From positions 434,001 to 498,000 of the forward strand of contig OZ023199.1 of assembly GCA_963995505.1 (NCBI GenBank): a DNA stretch of 64,000 bases. Reading direction: 5' to 3'. Shown here in pieces: positions 1 to 11,892 of the stretch (position 1 is the stretch's first letter; every line of letters starts with the position of its first letter). The DNA is from Hypericum androsaemum (taxonomy: Eukaryota > Streptophyta > Magnoliopsida > Malpighiales > Hypericaceae). The position numbers and the translations under genes are program-made. The notes below the pieces were generated by a model. It was not told the origin of the DNA, made no database searches, and saw nothing but the letters and a program-made list of their open reading frames with translations.

Positions 1-2346
1 TTCAATGATGATGTAGCAGTGGGTAAATTATAAATTAATACCAAATTTATTTACTATTAAAAAAAAATCCCCCCTCACCCCCCTCATCTTCTTCCTCCCC
101 CTCCCTGTCAGTGCTCTCTCCTCTCCATCACCGCCGGAAAGACAGAAAAGAGAATTCCTAACCCCAATCGTTCCTAGCCCATATGTTGGTGCCATTCAAA
201 AGATTTGTAACAGCTAACCAATAAACTAGCAGCCAAGAAAGTCCGTTCAGATGAACATCACCAAATAGTAAAACTCAAGCATTAAGCACCAATCGAATAG
301 AACCAAAAGGAATTAGACAAAGTTTCATTATACTCATTTTAGAAAGCAAGCAACATAAACTTCCATCAAGATCCTCGCGCACGAAGACAGGCGATGGCGG
401 CAGGTCCGGGGTCTGGCGATATCGGTGGGAGGAGGCCGGCGGGGGGCCATGGACCTCTCCCTCGACCAGGACTGCGATGACCAATCCCCGCCGGAGCCCT
501 CCCCGCTCCCCCGTCACCGCCCCTCGCCAGCGTCGTAGCAGAAGATGGAGGAGGACTCCGATCTCTCTCCTCTCCGATCTTCCTCTTCGTCTTGCTCGGT
601 GAGGACTAGATCTGTTGGTTTATAGTGCTATGAGATTAACTGATTTAGGCGTTCTGTGTTGGATTGAGGGAACTTGAGGTGTGGTTTTAATTTAGGTTAA
701 AGCCTTGGTTCTTTTGAGGTGTGGTTCGCAGCTTAGGAGATATGGAGCTTGAAGAGGAATGGAAGAAGAGAGAAAGATAGAGAGGAGGAAGAGGATAAGA
801 GTTTTTTGAAAAATAGTAAACAAATTTTGTATTAATTTGGTAAATTATCTACTGCCATGTCATCAGCGAATAATTTGGGTCAAAGTGACGTGGCAGTCCA
901 CGTAAGCATTTAAACGACGCTGTTTTGACAAAAAATGGGTGAACTGGGCTGGGTAGAATTAAGTGAGAAAATTTGGAATAAGTTAGACCGGTTCTATCGT
1001 TTTTAAACCACAGGGTACCCAAGTGATAATCGGGGATACCACAGGGTACTTAAGTAGACTTTTCCCTAAAATTAATAAGGTGGTCCGCGCGTCCTTCTAC
1101 CAAAGAAGCGTGTTTGGTCCAGTGATAGACATTCTCACCCTTCTTTCCTTCAAATGCGAGTTCAAATTACACAATAAATATGTCATTTTTAGTACCTGCT
1201 GGGGGTTGCGTTACCAGCACCCAATCCGGGGGCTATATTTGTGAAGAAATTATCCTAAAATTTTCCAACGGACTACTGTTAGAAATCAATTGTATTATTT
1301 TTTTGAGGACGAAATCCATTGTATTATTTGGTTATACCGAAAATAATTCAAATTAGCTCACTTTAGCCATTTGAGGGAAAAGACGAGAACCCCTTTACAC
1401 GATGCAGGCCACCTCCTTTTATCACATCTTTATACTACTCACAGTGGTAACTTGGCGTAAATACTAAATACGTTACCAAATAAATAAATAATTTTTTTTT
1501 CATTCTCATACAACTCAATCTAATTAAATATTTTTCTGCTCACTGTGATAACCTGGTAATTTCTCTCTCATCCATATAATATCTACTATTAATTTATGTA
1601 TATATAAATTATAATAAATATACGAAAATAATGCGTTTGTAATTATAACAAGAAAAAATTTATAATAAAGTAACCAAATTAAGATTATAAAAATTACAGT
1701 ACATAATCAAAAAGAAATAAATTAAGCTACAAATGGATGCATTAAATAAAAAAATACAAATAAAGAATATGCAAATTACATAGTTAATTACTAGTGCCGA
1801 ATTCATAGAATAACAACTAAATATTTCATATGAATTTTTACAGAGAATTAAAAAATTAGATTCTATACGAATTAAAAATATTAAGCTGAATTTATAGAGA
1901 ATAAAAATAATAAATTTTTATATTTTTATCGAATAACATTGTGTCGAGTGTAACATTGAAAAAAAAAACAGTAAAATACTGCCTCCGCCCATTTTGTTTT
2001 CCTTTTTTTTTAAATTTCGTTTTTGTCTTTTAACTTGACCAGGTTGCATTTTGATCATCACTGTGAGTGGTCTTAATGCAATAGGAGAATATTTTCCAAC
2101 TTTACACTAGGTGGTTTCTTTATTTAGAGCAATTATTTGACAGGTTTTTTCCAATTCTCTCTCTATATTACTTTTTTAACCATAGTATTTTGTTGTATTT
2201 ATTTCAAAATTTCAAATAACAAACTGATGATATTTTATTTATAAATAAGTGCCAACACCTCGTTAGTTAAAAAAAAGTCAACAATCCTACTGATTATGAT
2301 TTCTATGAGTCAACTTAAGTATAATTATATTCCCAAAGCCATCTCC
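1..2346. other. Intergenic region, no gene supported
   Basis: AT-rich, repetitive non-coding DNA. Only short ORFs lacking domain signatures are present. Positions 217-371 match part of an intron near 37.9-38.0 kb (see the dispersed repeat entry). Positions 90-600 contain a CT-rich stretch and a GC-rich patch that could be the remains of a 5' leader, but no open frame continues from it. The rest is simple AT-rich sequence. Confidence 0.6.
217..371 (+). repeat. Dispersed repeat, copy A (matches 37869-38047)
   Basis: This ~155-bp stretch aligns with 37869-38047, in the first intron (gene sense) of the BPG2-like gene. Shared blocks include 'aactagcagccaagaaagt', the 'caagcacc(a/g)atc' block and 'aagcaacag/taaac/gttcca(t/c)caag', in the same order and plus-strand orientation with small indels. 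It does not include recognisable coding sequence, so it is either a duplicated intron fragment or two copies of an unnamed dispersed repeat. Confidence 0.6.
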
Positions 2347-2353
2347 TATAAAG
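2347..2353 (+). promoter_or_regulatory. Probable TATA box of the small membrane-protein gene
   Basis: TATAAAG lies about 240 bp before the ATG at 2588. A CA-rich, stop-interrupted leader follows it, as is typical of a plant 5' UTR. Confidence 0.45.
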
Positions 2354-2587
2354 AGTGGCCACATATCCTCACTTGACCAAACTCCACTCTCTTCAAGAAA
2401 TTAAACCAACTCATATTCAAGAACAACAACAATTACCAACCAAACTTGATCTCCTTCCTTCCCCTTCAATCATCACACCTCTTCATTTCTACACCAAATT
2501 ATACCCAAAAAGAATTGAACCCTCGACTTCTATAAATTTTTATACGTCTTGTGCAATCTCGGACAAGTCCAACCAACCATCTTAACC

Positions 2588-2968
2588 ATGGCTAGATACT
2601 ACAACCAACCATCTTACCTAGACTACCTCTCCTACTTCTCCTCCTCCATGCCTCTCCACCTATGCTTCTTCATAACCGGGCTCGTCTTCGTCCTCGGGCT
2701 CACGTGGTAATTCAACTACGAGTCAATGTTCGAGGACATGGCCAACCATGTGAAGCTTTACCTCATGCTCTCCCCTCTGGTCCTCCTGCTGGTCGTCCAC
2801 CTCTTGTCCGGTGGGTTCCCTTTCTTTGTTCCTTACCCGGAGAGGGACTACCTTCACAGAGCCGGAGGCACTCCTTGGGGCGTCGGGCTCTTGCTCGTCT
2901 TCCTCCTTTACATGATCTCTTACCAGTCTTCTTTCCGTGAACGTTGGTTTCCGTTGGTCACCAAGTAA
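2588..2968 (+). pseudogene. Small plant integral membrane protein, reading frame broken by an internal stop
   Basis: From the ATG at 2588 one frame runs to TAA at 2966-2968 and would give about 126 residues, but TAA at 2708-2710 (codon 41) interrupts it. The protein before and after the stop looks like one unit: a Tyr-rich N-terminus (MARYYNQPSYLDYLSYF), a hydrophobic segment (residues ~18-39), then N-Y-E-S, a second hydrophobic segment (~53-68) and a third near the C-terminus followed by ERWFPLVTK. This resembles an uncharacterised plant family of ~120-residue membrane proteins in which I recall a Tyr codon following the Trp at the stop position; TAC to TAA is one base change. The function is unknown. 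It appears intronless with a TATA box upstream. The lesion may be real, a sequencing error, or an allele. Translation from 2726 would give an 80-residue remnant. Confidence 0.6.
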
Positions 2969-4000
2969 CTGTCGTTGTGGTCCTTCTACTTTTAAGAGTT
3001 CTGTCACCTTTTGTAAATTTGTTTAATTCAAATAAGAATTACTCACGTCGTCGGGTTGGTCTAGATCGTATGTACATAGATATATATATATATGTAACAT
3101 ATATGTAGTTAATTGATATCCTACTGGGTTTTAACTAGGAACTTTTTATGAGTCAGGTAATGTTGAGTTTGACTTCTCAGAATAGGTAAAGAATGACCGT
3201 AAATAACGAGGTTTGTTTGCTAATAGTCTAATTTTTTGTTGTTGGTTTCTGCTGTAATTTTCTTTTCTTTATAAATAAAGCATTTTACTTATAAAAAAGT
3301 CAATTGATATCTTGGCTGTAGCCTTTTCATTTACCGACGATATGTATTGTTGCGCTTTAATTTTCCTTTTGATTTGTAGCAAGAGTGATCAAATGATCGG
3401 AACCACACAAAACTGATCCGCACAAAAAAGTTGAGAATAAAAAAACTGAAAGTATGAGATCCTATCCCTATTCGAACCTGTTGCGAGAATAAGTGAACAA
3501 ATAACTTGAGACAGATCCAGAGTGGTCGTCCCAAGGTCGGTCTAACTATGCTAAGCTAGGCTAAGCTATGAACTACGGACTACGGACTAAGGAAAGAAAA
3601 AACAATAATGATAAGTAAAGTAGTTGTGTGTTGTGTTGTTTAGCCTCTTCTCCGTCGCTCGAGTCCTCCTTATATAGTAGACGCCTTGACCTAGCCTTGG
3701 CCTTCAAGTTAAGAGAAATCCCTATTAGGCCGGCTCCGTTCACTCGGGCTGGAATCGGAATTAGCTAAACTGTCCTTCCGCACTTGGAAAACCCATCCCG
3801 AACGAATATATTACTTCCAAATTAACCCGGCTCAGAATAGGAAAAATCTGAACCGCCTTGCCCACTCGTCTTCTCATAGGAATATTCCGATCGTGCCGGC
3901 CAAGCAATTGTAGCCTAAAGAGGAACCTACCAAATCTTGCCCGAATCTCGGGAATCCCGGCTCAACTTAAAAAATATCAGCCGTCGCAACCTTTGCAAAC
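2969..4000. other. Non-coding stretch; possible LTR promoter on the minus strand
   Basis: It contains the 3' flank of the small membrane-protein gene (AATAAAG-type signal near 3273-3280). Further on, a minus-strand TATATAAG (plus 3669-3676) sits between the minisatellite (its upstream side) and a transcribed-looking leader. This suggests that 3.4-5.3 kb may derive from a solo LTR of a large retrotransposon with repeat-rich U3; that is inference, because I could not define LTR ends or a target duplication. Confidence 0.3.
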
Positions 4001-5290
4001 CTTTCACGTAAAATCTCATCTTATGCCCGTCAACCTAAAGTGCCCTATCGGGCTCCCGCCTAATGGGCCAAGGAGCCCTATCGAGCTTTGGGCAGAGGCA
4101 CCCTATCAGTCCTTAAAGGACGAGGCGCCTACCCAAACTTCAAAAGAAAGACGCTCGCCCGGACATTCCATTCCAAAAATAAGGCGCTCACTCGGCTTCA
4201 AAAGATGGGGCACCTACTCGGTCGTCAAAGGCAACATGCTCACCTGGACATCCCGTTCCAAACATGAGGCATCCACTCGAACATCCGCTTCAAGGAAAAA
4301 TGCATATCCGGACGTCCACTCGGTTGTCAAAGGAAAGGTGCCTTATCGGACGTGCCAATCTAAGAATGAAGCGCCCATCACCTGGACGTCTCAAAGCATG
4401 AGGCGCCTACTCGGTCAACACTCGTCGCCCAAGCACGAGGTGCCCACTCGATCAACACTCGTCGCCCAAGAACGAGACATCCACTACCAAGTCCCAGGCG
4501 GGACAGAATACGTCCACTACCAAGTCCCAGGCGGGACAGAATACGTCCACTACCAAGTCCAAGGCGGGACGGACGGCATCCACTACCAAATCCAAGGCGG
4601 GATGGACTGCTTCCACTACCAAGTCCAAGGCGGGATGGACTGCGTCCACTACCAAGTCCAAGGCGGGACGGACGGCGTCCACTACCAAATCTAAGGCGGG
4701 ATGGACGACGTCCACTACCAAATCCAAGGCGGGATGGACTGCTTCCACTACCAAGTCCAAAGCGGGATGGACTGCGTCCACTACCAAGTCCAAGGCGGGA
4801 CAGACGACGTCCACTACCAAATCTAAGGCGGGATGGACGACGTCCACTACCAAATTCAAGGCGGGATGGATGACGTTCACTACCAAGTCCAAAGTGGGAG
4901 GACGCCTACCGCCAACTTCAAAGCGGGACGGCATCCACCACCAAGCTTAAAGTGAGACGGCGCCCACTTGGACATCTGCTTCAAGGGTCGAGGTTCCCAC
5001 CCGGACATATCACTTCACGGTTTGAGATGCACAACCCAGACATCCCACTTCGAGGACAAAGGCGTCCAACCCGGACATCCCACTTCGAGGGCGAAGGTAT
5101 CCAACCCGGACATCCCACTTCTCTAGCCAAGGCGTCCAACCCGGGCTGCCACCTCGATGGCAAAGCAACCATCTGGGCTGCCACCTTGTAGGTCAAAGCA
5201 TACTTTCGGGTTCCCGCCTTGTAGATCAAAGCGTACTTTCAGGTTCTCGCCTTGTAGATCAAAGCGTACATCCGGGTTCTCGCCTTGACC
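4000..5290. repeat. Degenerate ~33-bp minisatellite, with a regular core at 4479-4907
   Basis: The core has about 13 contiguous 33-bp units beginning 'tccactaccaa' and containing 'ggcggga(t/c)gga'. Units 4-7 and 8-11 repeat the same series of variants, giving a 132-bp higher-order period. On both sides the pattern fades into related ~33-36-bp units: 4000-4440 with 'ggcgcctac..cggtc', 5000-5160 with 'gtccaacccggacatccca' and 5160-5290 with 'gtagatcaaagcgtac'. Because 33 is a multiple of three, frames stay open on both strands (plus 3858-4694, minus 4452-4934) and encode 11-residue repeats such as HYQVPGGTEYV or VVDVVHPALDL. I regard these as by-products of the repeat rather than genes. Confidence 0.85.
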
Positions 5291-8200
5291 TGTATTTTTG
5301 ACCTACTTCCGCCCCGAATCCGAAGACATCACAAACGAGGAGCATCACCGAGACAGGCAGGAAGCGGATGTGATCGCTTTGAGATCACACCGAGTACCTC
5401 AAAATATGTTGACAATCCCGAGATTATTTTTGTACCTCAACAGAACCAAAATTTCCTTAGTTCTAGACAGACCGAACCCAAAAATTTGGGCCAGTTCGTC
5501 TAGAACCAAAAACTGATGAAGTTGTCTACGACAATTTGTAACATTAATGACAAAAAATTGACGAGAAAAAATTGATGTTGTCTTCCAATAACTAAAGAGC
5601 TTGACGAGGCTCACATCGTAAATAAAATTTGTTGAGAAATATGCCTCCATGACTTGTTCGAAGAAGTTAATTATTTTTGGGTTGTTTTTAGGTAAATTGT
5701 AGTTTGGTCCAGGTATTCATGGTTCTTTGCATGAAGATACGACCAAGAACCGAAGATCAATTTTTTGAGTTAGCAAGGACTGATCCGTACCAAATCGTTT
5801 ATGGTTTTAGTTCTGAACCGAAATTTTGGGTCAATTTGAATCGGTTCTATGGTTTACGGTTTTTTTTTCACCCCTAATTATATATGGTTATGTAGTGTAA
5901 CTAGCGTTGGGAAGACGTTCAATATTAACAGTCTTCCATCAATTTTGTTACGGCGGATATTTTAAGTTCTGTGAGATCATTACTGAGAGTTTTTAGTAAT
6001 TTTTTTGGTAACGTGAGAGTGCTATATCATTGGGTCATTTATAGAGTCTACTCCATAAGTGGCAGACAATCGAAATGACGAGTTCAATTACATAAAATAG
6101 TTTCCACCAAAAAAGGGGACATAAAAATAGTAATAAATATGTGAGTGCATAATTCGAGAGTCACTAGATCCTGCTCTATAAGTGGCGGACAGTCCAAATG
6201 GAGAGTTCAAATACATAAAAATACTAATAAATATGTGAGAACATAATTCGTGAGCAATTTAGCTGCTCGACGTTCCTCTCTACAAATATGTCGTATTGCC
6301 ACGACTGAGAAGAGTTGAGAGAGGGGATCGAATTTCTGAATGAAATTGCTAATATAGTATATCTCAAGGAAAGCCTAGTGACCAAATAAAAGGGAAGAAG
6401 AAAAGTCTAATATCATCCAAGCAAATTATTATTACAGCAATCTAGAACTAGCAACTATCAAGCATATCAGAGAAAATTATGCAAAAAAGTCAACCTAAAT
6501 TATGGATGTGGGTCATACCTCTGGACGGAACTTGGAATCTGACGGCTATATATTAATCGATTATTGACTTCTGGTTTATTAAATTCACTAACAAATGGTT
6601 AGGTCAGCACATACCAATATGAAACGGACGGGAATATTTATAGGATAAATGATCGAGAAAATTTGATATTTTTCTTTTTGTGGGCAATCTAGAAGCATAG
6701 AAATCGGAAAATCTTTTGTGGTGTCAAATGCATCTGAAAATTTCTTCTTCATTCCATCATCTTTTATGACCATACCTGTATGTAATAAATAGAATCGAAT
6801 ATGGACTCCGGTTTTATCTCCGACTCCAATGATAAAGAGTGGAGCAGAAATATGATTTGTGTTCTAACTTTGAGAACTAGAACATCTACTCATAAAAATA
6901 GCAGTGAACATCTTCCAAAACAAATAAACACAGCATCCAGCAAACTTCATAAAAGAACAATAATATATTAGATAAAAGTCTATTTTAGTATCACGTGATA
7001 TGACTTAATTGTATACCATTTTCGAGTGGTTTACTGGGAGACAGAGTTCCAATACTGCAAAAGACAACACCAAACTGCACTGCAACAACTACTTCTTATT
7101 GATGAACAAAATCAATTTCGAAACTTCAGTCATATAGTACAGGCCATGAAAACTCTTTGCAGCTGCTTCGTCTATTTTGTTGCTACAGTTTTGCAAAACA
7201 AGTGAGAGGCTGGTTGTTTGCCATCAACACCAAGCTGAGGACGCCAGTGGAATTTGATTATTGCTACTATACGGACCCGTTGCTGCATTTTTGCACAAGC
7301 CGAGCCAACAGATTTCTGAAATTTTGCAACAGTCTGGCCTGCACTTTTATGCAGCAGCTGCACCTTCGGAAAAACTGAACATTTTGCAGGTTTATCACCA
7401 GATTCTGCAGATGCGGCTCTACGCTTTGAGACATTTGACAAGGAAGCACAGATTTAGCTGCTACGCAACTTTGCAAGCGAATTCTTAGTACAAAGAAGCC
7501 TGGATATTTTTGGTTCAAATTTACTTCCACCACAAATTGCACCAGCCAAAGAGGATTATTCTAGTAGGAAGATCTTGGCGAACACCTTGACTTTTGGGTG
7601 CAACTTGGTTCCATCTGAAACCAATAGTGCAGGCCCAATAGTAGGAAGACTACTCTCGCTCTATAAGATCCGAGACGGAGCTTAACCTGAGTCTCGGTTA
7701 AGTCCTTAGTGGCAGCTCACAGGTATGTGGTGAGTCCGTCCATCTTTTTTCTTTTCTTCGATAAATTTTTTTTAATCAAGATACTGTCCCTAAAGGGTGT
7801 GTGATTGGTGTTAGTAATGAAACATTTTCCCATCAGAAATGAATCTTCAGAAATTTGATTGGAAATAGTGGTTTACCACCACTTCAGGATAGGCATGTCT
7901 CCCACCACACTATTGAGTGAGTCTTCTTTCCGATTCGAGATCCATATTCTATTTTTTAATATCCATATCACGATATAAAAATGAAGACTTCAAAAAGACT
8001 AAGCTAATGATAGGGGCAAGAAAACTTTCCGGCCAAGTCCAGGGTTTTTGGTTTGGTAATGAAAACTATAGTTCTAGTCCTTCGGATGAATTTGGACCAT
8101 CCTTGGAATTATTCTCAGACAAAAAGTTTCAGGGTCTCTAATCCCACTCGCTCCCCTAGCTTTCGTTTGTTCATCCCTGACCGTAACCTACGTTGTACTA

Positions 8201-8400
8201 GAGTGCAATAGAGAATAGTTAGCATGATCATTCTGTAATTGATCAAAGTAGTATAAATAGCTGATAGAAAAATACTTGGGATCATTCTGGACATTTTACA
8301 AGAAATCTATTGAAACACTACGTTTCTTCTATCTTTCTCTCTATTCTTTATCCAATCCTTTACTTTCTTGAACACTAAATCCCAAATGGGATTGTTATAG
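5291..8400. other. Gene-poor region
   Basis: Only short ORFs with no recognisable domain are present, including four overlapping ones on both strands at 7157-7542. The stretches at 5690-5870 and 28680-28770 share phrases such as 'accaaaattttggt' and 'cggttc', typical of a common dispersed plant repeat. I see no RNA gene or complete transposon. Confidence 0.5.
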
Positions 8401-8409
8401 CCACCAATG

Positions 8410-9560
8410 ATGATGATGATGTTGTGTATAATCACAACAGGTTTCAGGCCCAAGAGACTTATTTGATCAAGTAGATTCATGGCTGCATCCACTCTTCTCC
8501 CCTCGTAATATCTGTTTACCAGAGTGTCGTAGTTCCATGGCTTCATCTACTCTACTCTCCTTGCAGCATCCATTTATTATCAGAGCGTTGTATGTAAAAA
8601 TATTAGGCGCACAGCCCTTTGAAATCATCAGATTCAACACCTTTATCAGTTTGACCTACTAAACAATACCCATTTAGCAGTGTATTGAAAAAGACTTCAT
8701 CAGACAACCCATAATTTTGCACCATGGTGTGACGTACACTTCGAGCCTCAGAAAACTTGCCATGTTTGCATAATCCGTTGACAATTGCACCGTATGTCAC
8801 AATATTAGGGAAATATGATTTGAAACCATTTCGCTTACCATCTTTTCGGCTTCCTTCCGAATCCCCATGTCATAGAAGCAAACAATAAGGGAACTCTTAA
8901 GTGTAAACATCACGTACAACCCGTTTACCTTTCATTTCGGAGAAAAACTCAGTACCCTCGGCTGCTCGTTGGGCTTTACTAGGCCGTCAACGACAATGTT
9001 ATAGGATGTAATGTCGGCCTCACAACAGCATCCTTCCATCCTCCGGAGCAACATAATAGCCTTGTCACCACTTCCTGTTTTGCACATAGCATTCATGATG
9101 CTATGGTAGCTAAACACATCAGGTTCACAACCCATCTTTGACATCTCATCGAAGATTATTGTATCTGGCTTGTAACCTTTCTTGTTCATTTCATGGAAAA
9201 GAGTAAGCCCTCCGTCCACATTCCCACCAAGATAAGCCAATATTAAACAAATGACCCATGAAGGATAACCCGAACCTGCAAGCCGGAGATGGAAGCGATA
9301 AGGCGGTTGAGGGTGTAGGAATCGCGAGGTCTCCGCATCCTTCTGGGGAGGGAGAGGGAGGAGTGGTCGTTGAGCTTGGGAACGGCGGAGAGGGAGTGCT
9401 TGAAGAGGCAACAAGATGGGAGACCGGTGAACTTGTAGACCGATGCTTTATTCGGCTTCTTCGAACCACTTGGGGCGTTGGTCGAAACGGAGCGGAAAGA
9501 ATAATAATTATAATAAGAAGAAAAAGAAGAGAGCGTGAGCTTAATTCTGAACCGCTGCAT
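8410..9560 (-). pseudogene. Decayed copy of an RFL-type PPR gene
   Basis: Three disjoint minus-strand frames each match the PPR gene at 48183-50167. The N-terminus starts at ATG 9560 (MQRFRIKLTLSS.., with the same SFRSVSTNAPSG targeting region). A middle piece at about 8950-9230 includes NAMCKTGSGDKAIMLLRRME, against NAMCKMGRVDTAIMLLRRME in the other copy. Further pieces lie at 8610-8800 (GYCLVGQTDKG, against GYCLVGQIDKG) and 8410-8546 (RRVDAAMNLLDQISLLGLKP). Frameshifts, an internal deletion of roughly two PPR motifs, and loss of the last third make it non-functional. Homology extends at least over 'ggaacaagga(a/g)gatg' around the start codon, showing that it is a DNA copy and not only a domain match. 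RFL genes are known for birth-and-death duplication, and this copy is inverted relative to its partner. Confidence 0.88.
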
Positions 9561-9791
9561 CTTCCTTGTTCCTCGAGATATTACCACTCGGGTTGATGGT
9601 GCTCCACTATGTTTACCAAAAAAAAAACTTTCAATGGCATAAAAAATTTAGGGTTGAGAGACTTGAGCCGCACGCAACTACTGCAGATCAATAAGGAATT
9701 CGAAATATCTATTTAAATTGGAAAAAATGTCATTTTAATATTTTGTAATATAGATAATTGACACTCGGTTTAAAATTCATTAATCTAATAG

Positions 9792-10782
9792 TGTTAGAAC
9801 AAATATTAGTAAACTATGATTTTAACACAAGTATATAAAGCATAAGCAATATAAAAGAGAATGGTGAGAGTACGCTCACGATCACACTTTGGGCTAAGTG
9901 TGTAATACGTCGTCTTCAAGGTAGCGACATTCGGATTGAATCCTAGACGAGGCCACAGTTTAACCGTGTGCCCTGAAACTCTTATTACCCGCCTATATGC
10001 TTTAGGCCTCAGTGGGTAAGAGAGTTCCCAAGGTACAATGACCAATCACGTGTACGAAAGGAAGCACTTTCGTACACGTTTCGAACCTTTGGTGGTGTAG
10101 AACTTTCGTACACGTTTTGGACCTTTGGTGGTGTAGAACTCCGACTCTTATGAATGAGTGAAATGCTATGCTAAAGAGGGAGAGGTGGAGAGTTCGAGGA
10201 AGAGTGTGAGCTTTGGGTAATTTAGAATGAAGGAGGAGGCATCCTTTTATAGGGGCCTAGGACCTCCAACATTCAAAACCAAATTTATTAGGCCATTAAT
10301 CCATCCATTAAATGAGATGTTACAAGACCCATAAAATTCTAAATTAAATGAGTTGTTACACTCATGAATTTAAGTCTAAATTTAAATTCAAATGGCATGG
10401 AAGGGGAAGAAAATTTTAGAGCGCGGGCTTTTCCAGGAGGAAGCCCAACCGATTTTGGGCCGAGAATCGCTTCAACAGGTCCAGCCTAGCTCTAAAAAGA
10501 TAAGACCATAAAACCTGGAACAATTACCACAATCCCACAACCTGCAACCATACCACCTTTAAGCCAATTTTCACTCACCCCGAGAATTAGATTTTCGCAA
10601 GTGTTATATATCGTTACGAATCTTTATCAACGAGCTTCATATTGATTTCACAAACACCCAAATCTAATTAGTGTGTATTTAATTAGGATTCTCCCTCTAA
10701 TTAAATATTTGGGCCCAATGCCCAATACATTCACTTGTATTGGGCCATCTCTTCCTAGGGTATTAAACCCAATTCTCCAACA
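9792..10782 (-). repeat. Copia 3' LTR
   Basis: 991 bp, reading TGTTAGAA...CTCCAACA on the plus strand. Relative to the other LTR it has an extra tandem copy of the 'cgaacctttggtggtgtagaact' block (about 10080-10115) and keeps ~85 bp (about 10255-10340) missing from its partner. Confidence 0.9.
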
Positions 10783-11409
10783 ATCCCCCACATGAATGCA
10801 AATTGACTTATATATGATATGAGCCTACCAATGCTACATGAAACTTGGAATTCTGCGAGAATTTATTGCATTATAAAAGATGGTTGAAAGCCTTGAACCT
10901 TCCTTAGTAAAATACCTTTGGATATACTTGCCAACCAGTGGACGCAATGCCTTGAACTGTTCGGCATTTTGTGTATACCAAGACAAAGGTACTCACACAA
11001 CTCATTATCAAACCACTACTTGGTTCTTTCTGTTGTGTCCATTTTGGCCCTGGACTGCCTTGGAAACTTCATCGAATGCTTTAGAGATTTAGCCTTTAAC
11101 TCATCTCATGGAAGCGACCCATTCACATTCGATATAAGTGATCTCTTATAAGGAGTATCCTGCCATACCCCACTTATATATAGTCGAAGTATAAGAATCA
11201 TTAAAAGCTTAAAGCTTAACGTTCCCATGGACAGGTCTATCACTCTTTCATCATAGGAATAGGTAGGGAACTCAATTCCCTGAGTACTTTGTTCGACCTT
11301 AGTCTCACAATTCGGTTGTCCCATTGAACGTGCAGATCGGAGTTTACGATCCAGGTTGGGTTGCCATCATGGATTTAGATCATTTCGTGGCCTTTAATCC
11401 CATTTCCCT

Positions 11410-11658
11410 CTATGATACCTCCACTTGGTCTCTCATTAGACCTTTGGTTAATAGATCTGCGGTATTCAATAACGTTCTTATGGATTTATGTCTCCGACAT
11501 TTGTGTATACACTTTCCATTATACTTATTACTCTGTACTCTTCCAATAGCTGTCTGACTATCATAGTGCACGCTAATGGGAGGCACTGGTTTTGACCACA
11601 TTGGGATATCCTCTAAGAAACTCCGGAGCCAATCCGCCTCTTCAGCTGCTAGATCCAA
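11410..11658 (-). pseudogene. Copia RNase H remnant
   Basis: The minus-strand frame has a Copia RNase H pattern: AAEEADWLRSFLED, a DSQTAI motif, then the degraded C-terminal DLLTKGL. It lies between the RT remnant and the 3' LTR, as expected. Homology continues with breaks to about 11890. Confidence 0.75.
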
Positions 11659-11892
11659 CGCTATAAATTCTGATTCTATAGTTGATCTAGCAATGCAAGT
11701 TTGTTTGCATGATCTCTACGAGACCGCTGCTGCTCCAATTATAAATATGTATCCGCTCGTAGATTTTATATTCTTGGAGTCCGAAATCCAGTTCGCGCCT
11801 GAATACCCTTCCAGAACAGTTGGATGTCTCATATAGTGTAATCCATAGTTAACAGTGTACCTTGGATTTCTAAGGACTCTAACTATCGCTTT

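Noticed and set aside
4479..4907. Regular direct repeats resembling a CRISPR array
   Set aside because: Units are contiguous 33-bp copies without unique spacers, in a plant nuclear context; this is a minisatellite.
3858..4934. Long opposite-strand ORFs (278 and 160 codons) as genes
   Set aside because: They exist because the repeat length is a multiple of three; no conserved domain, start context or UTR signals.
7157..7542. Four overlapping ORFs on both strands
   Set aside because: Similar lengths on both strands, no motifs, no splice or promoter context; probably chance or unidentified repeat remnants.
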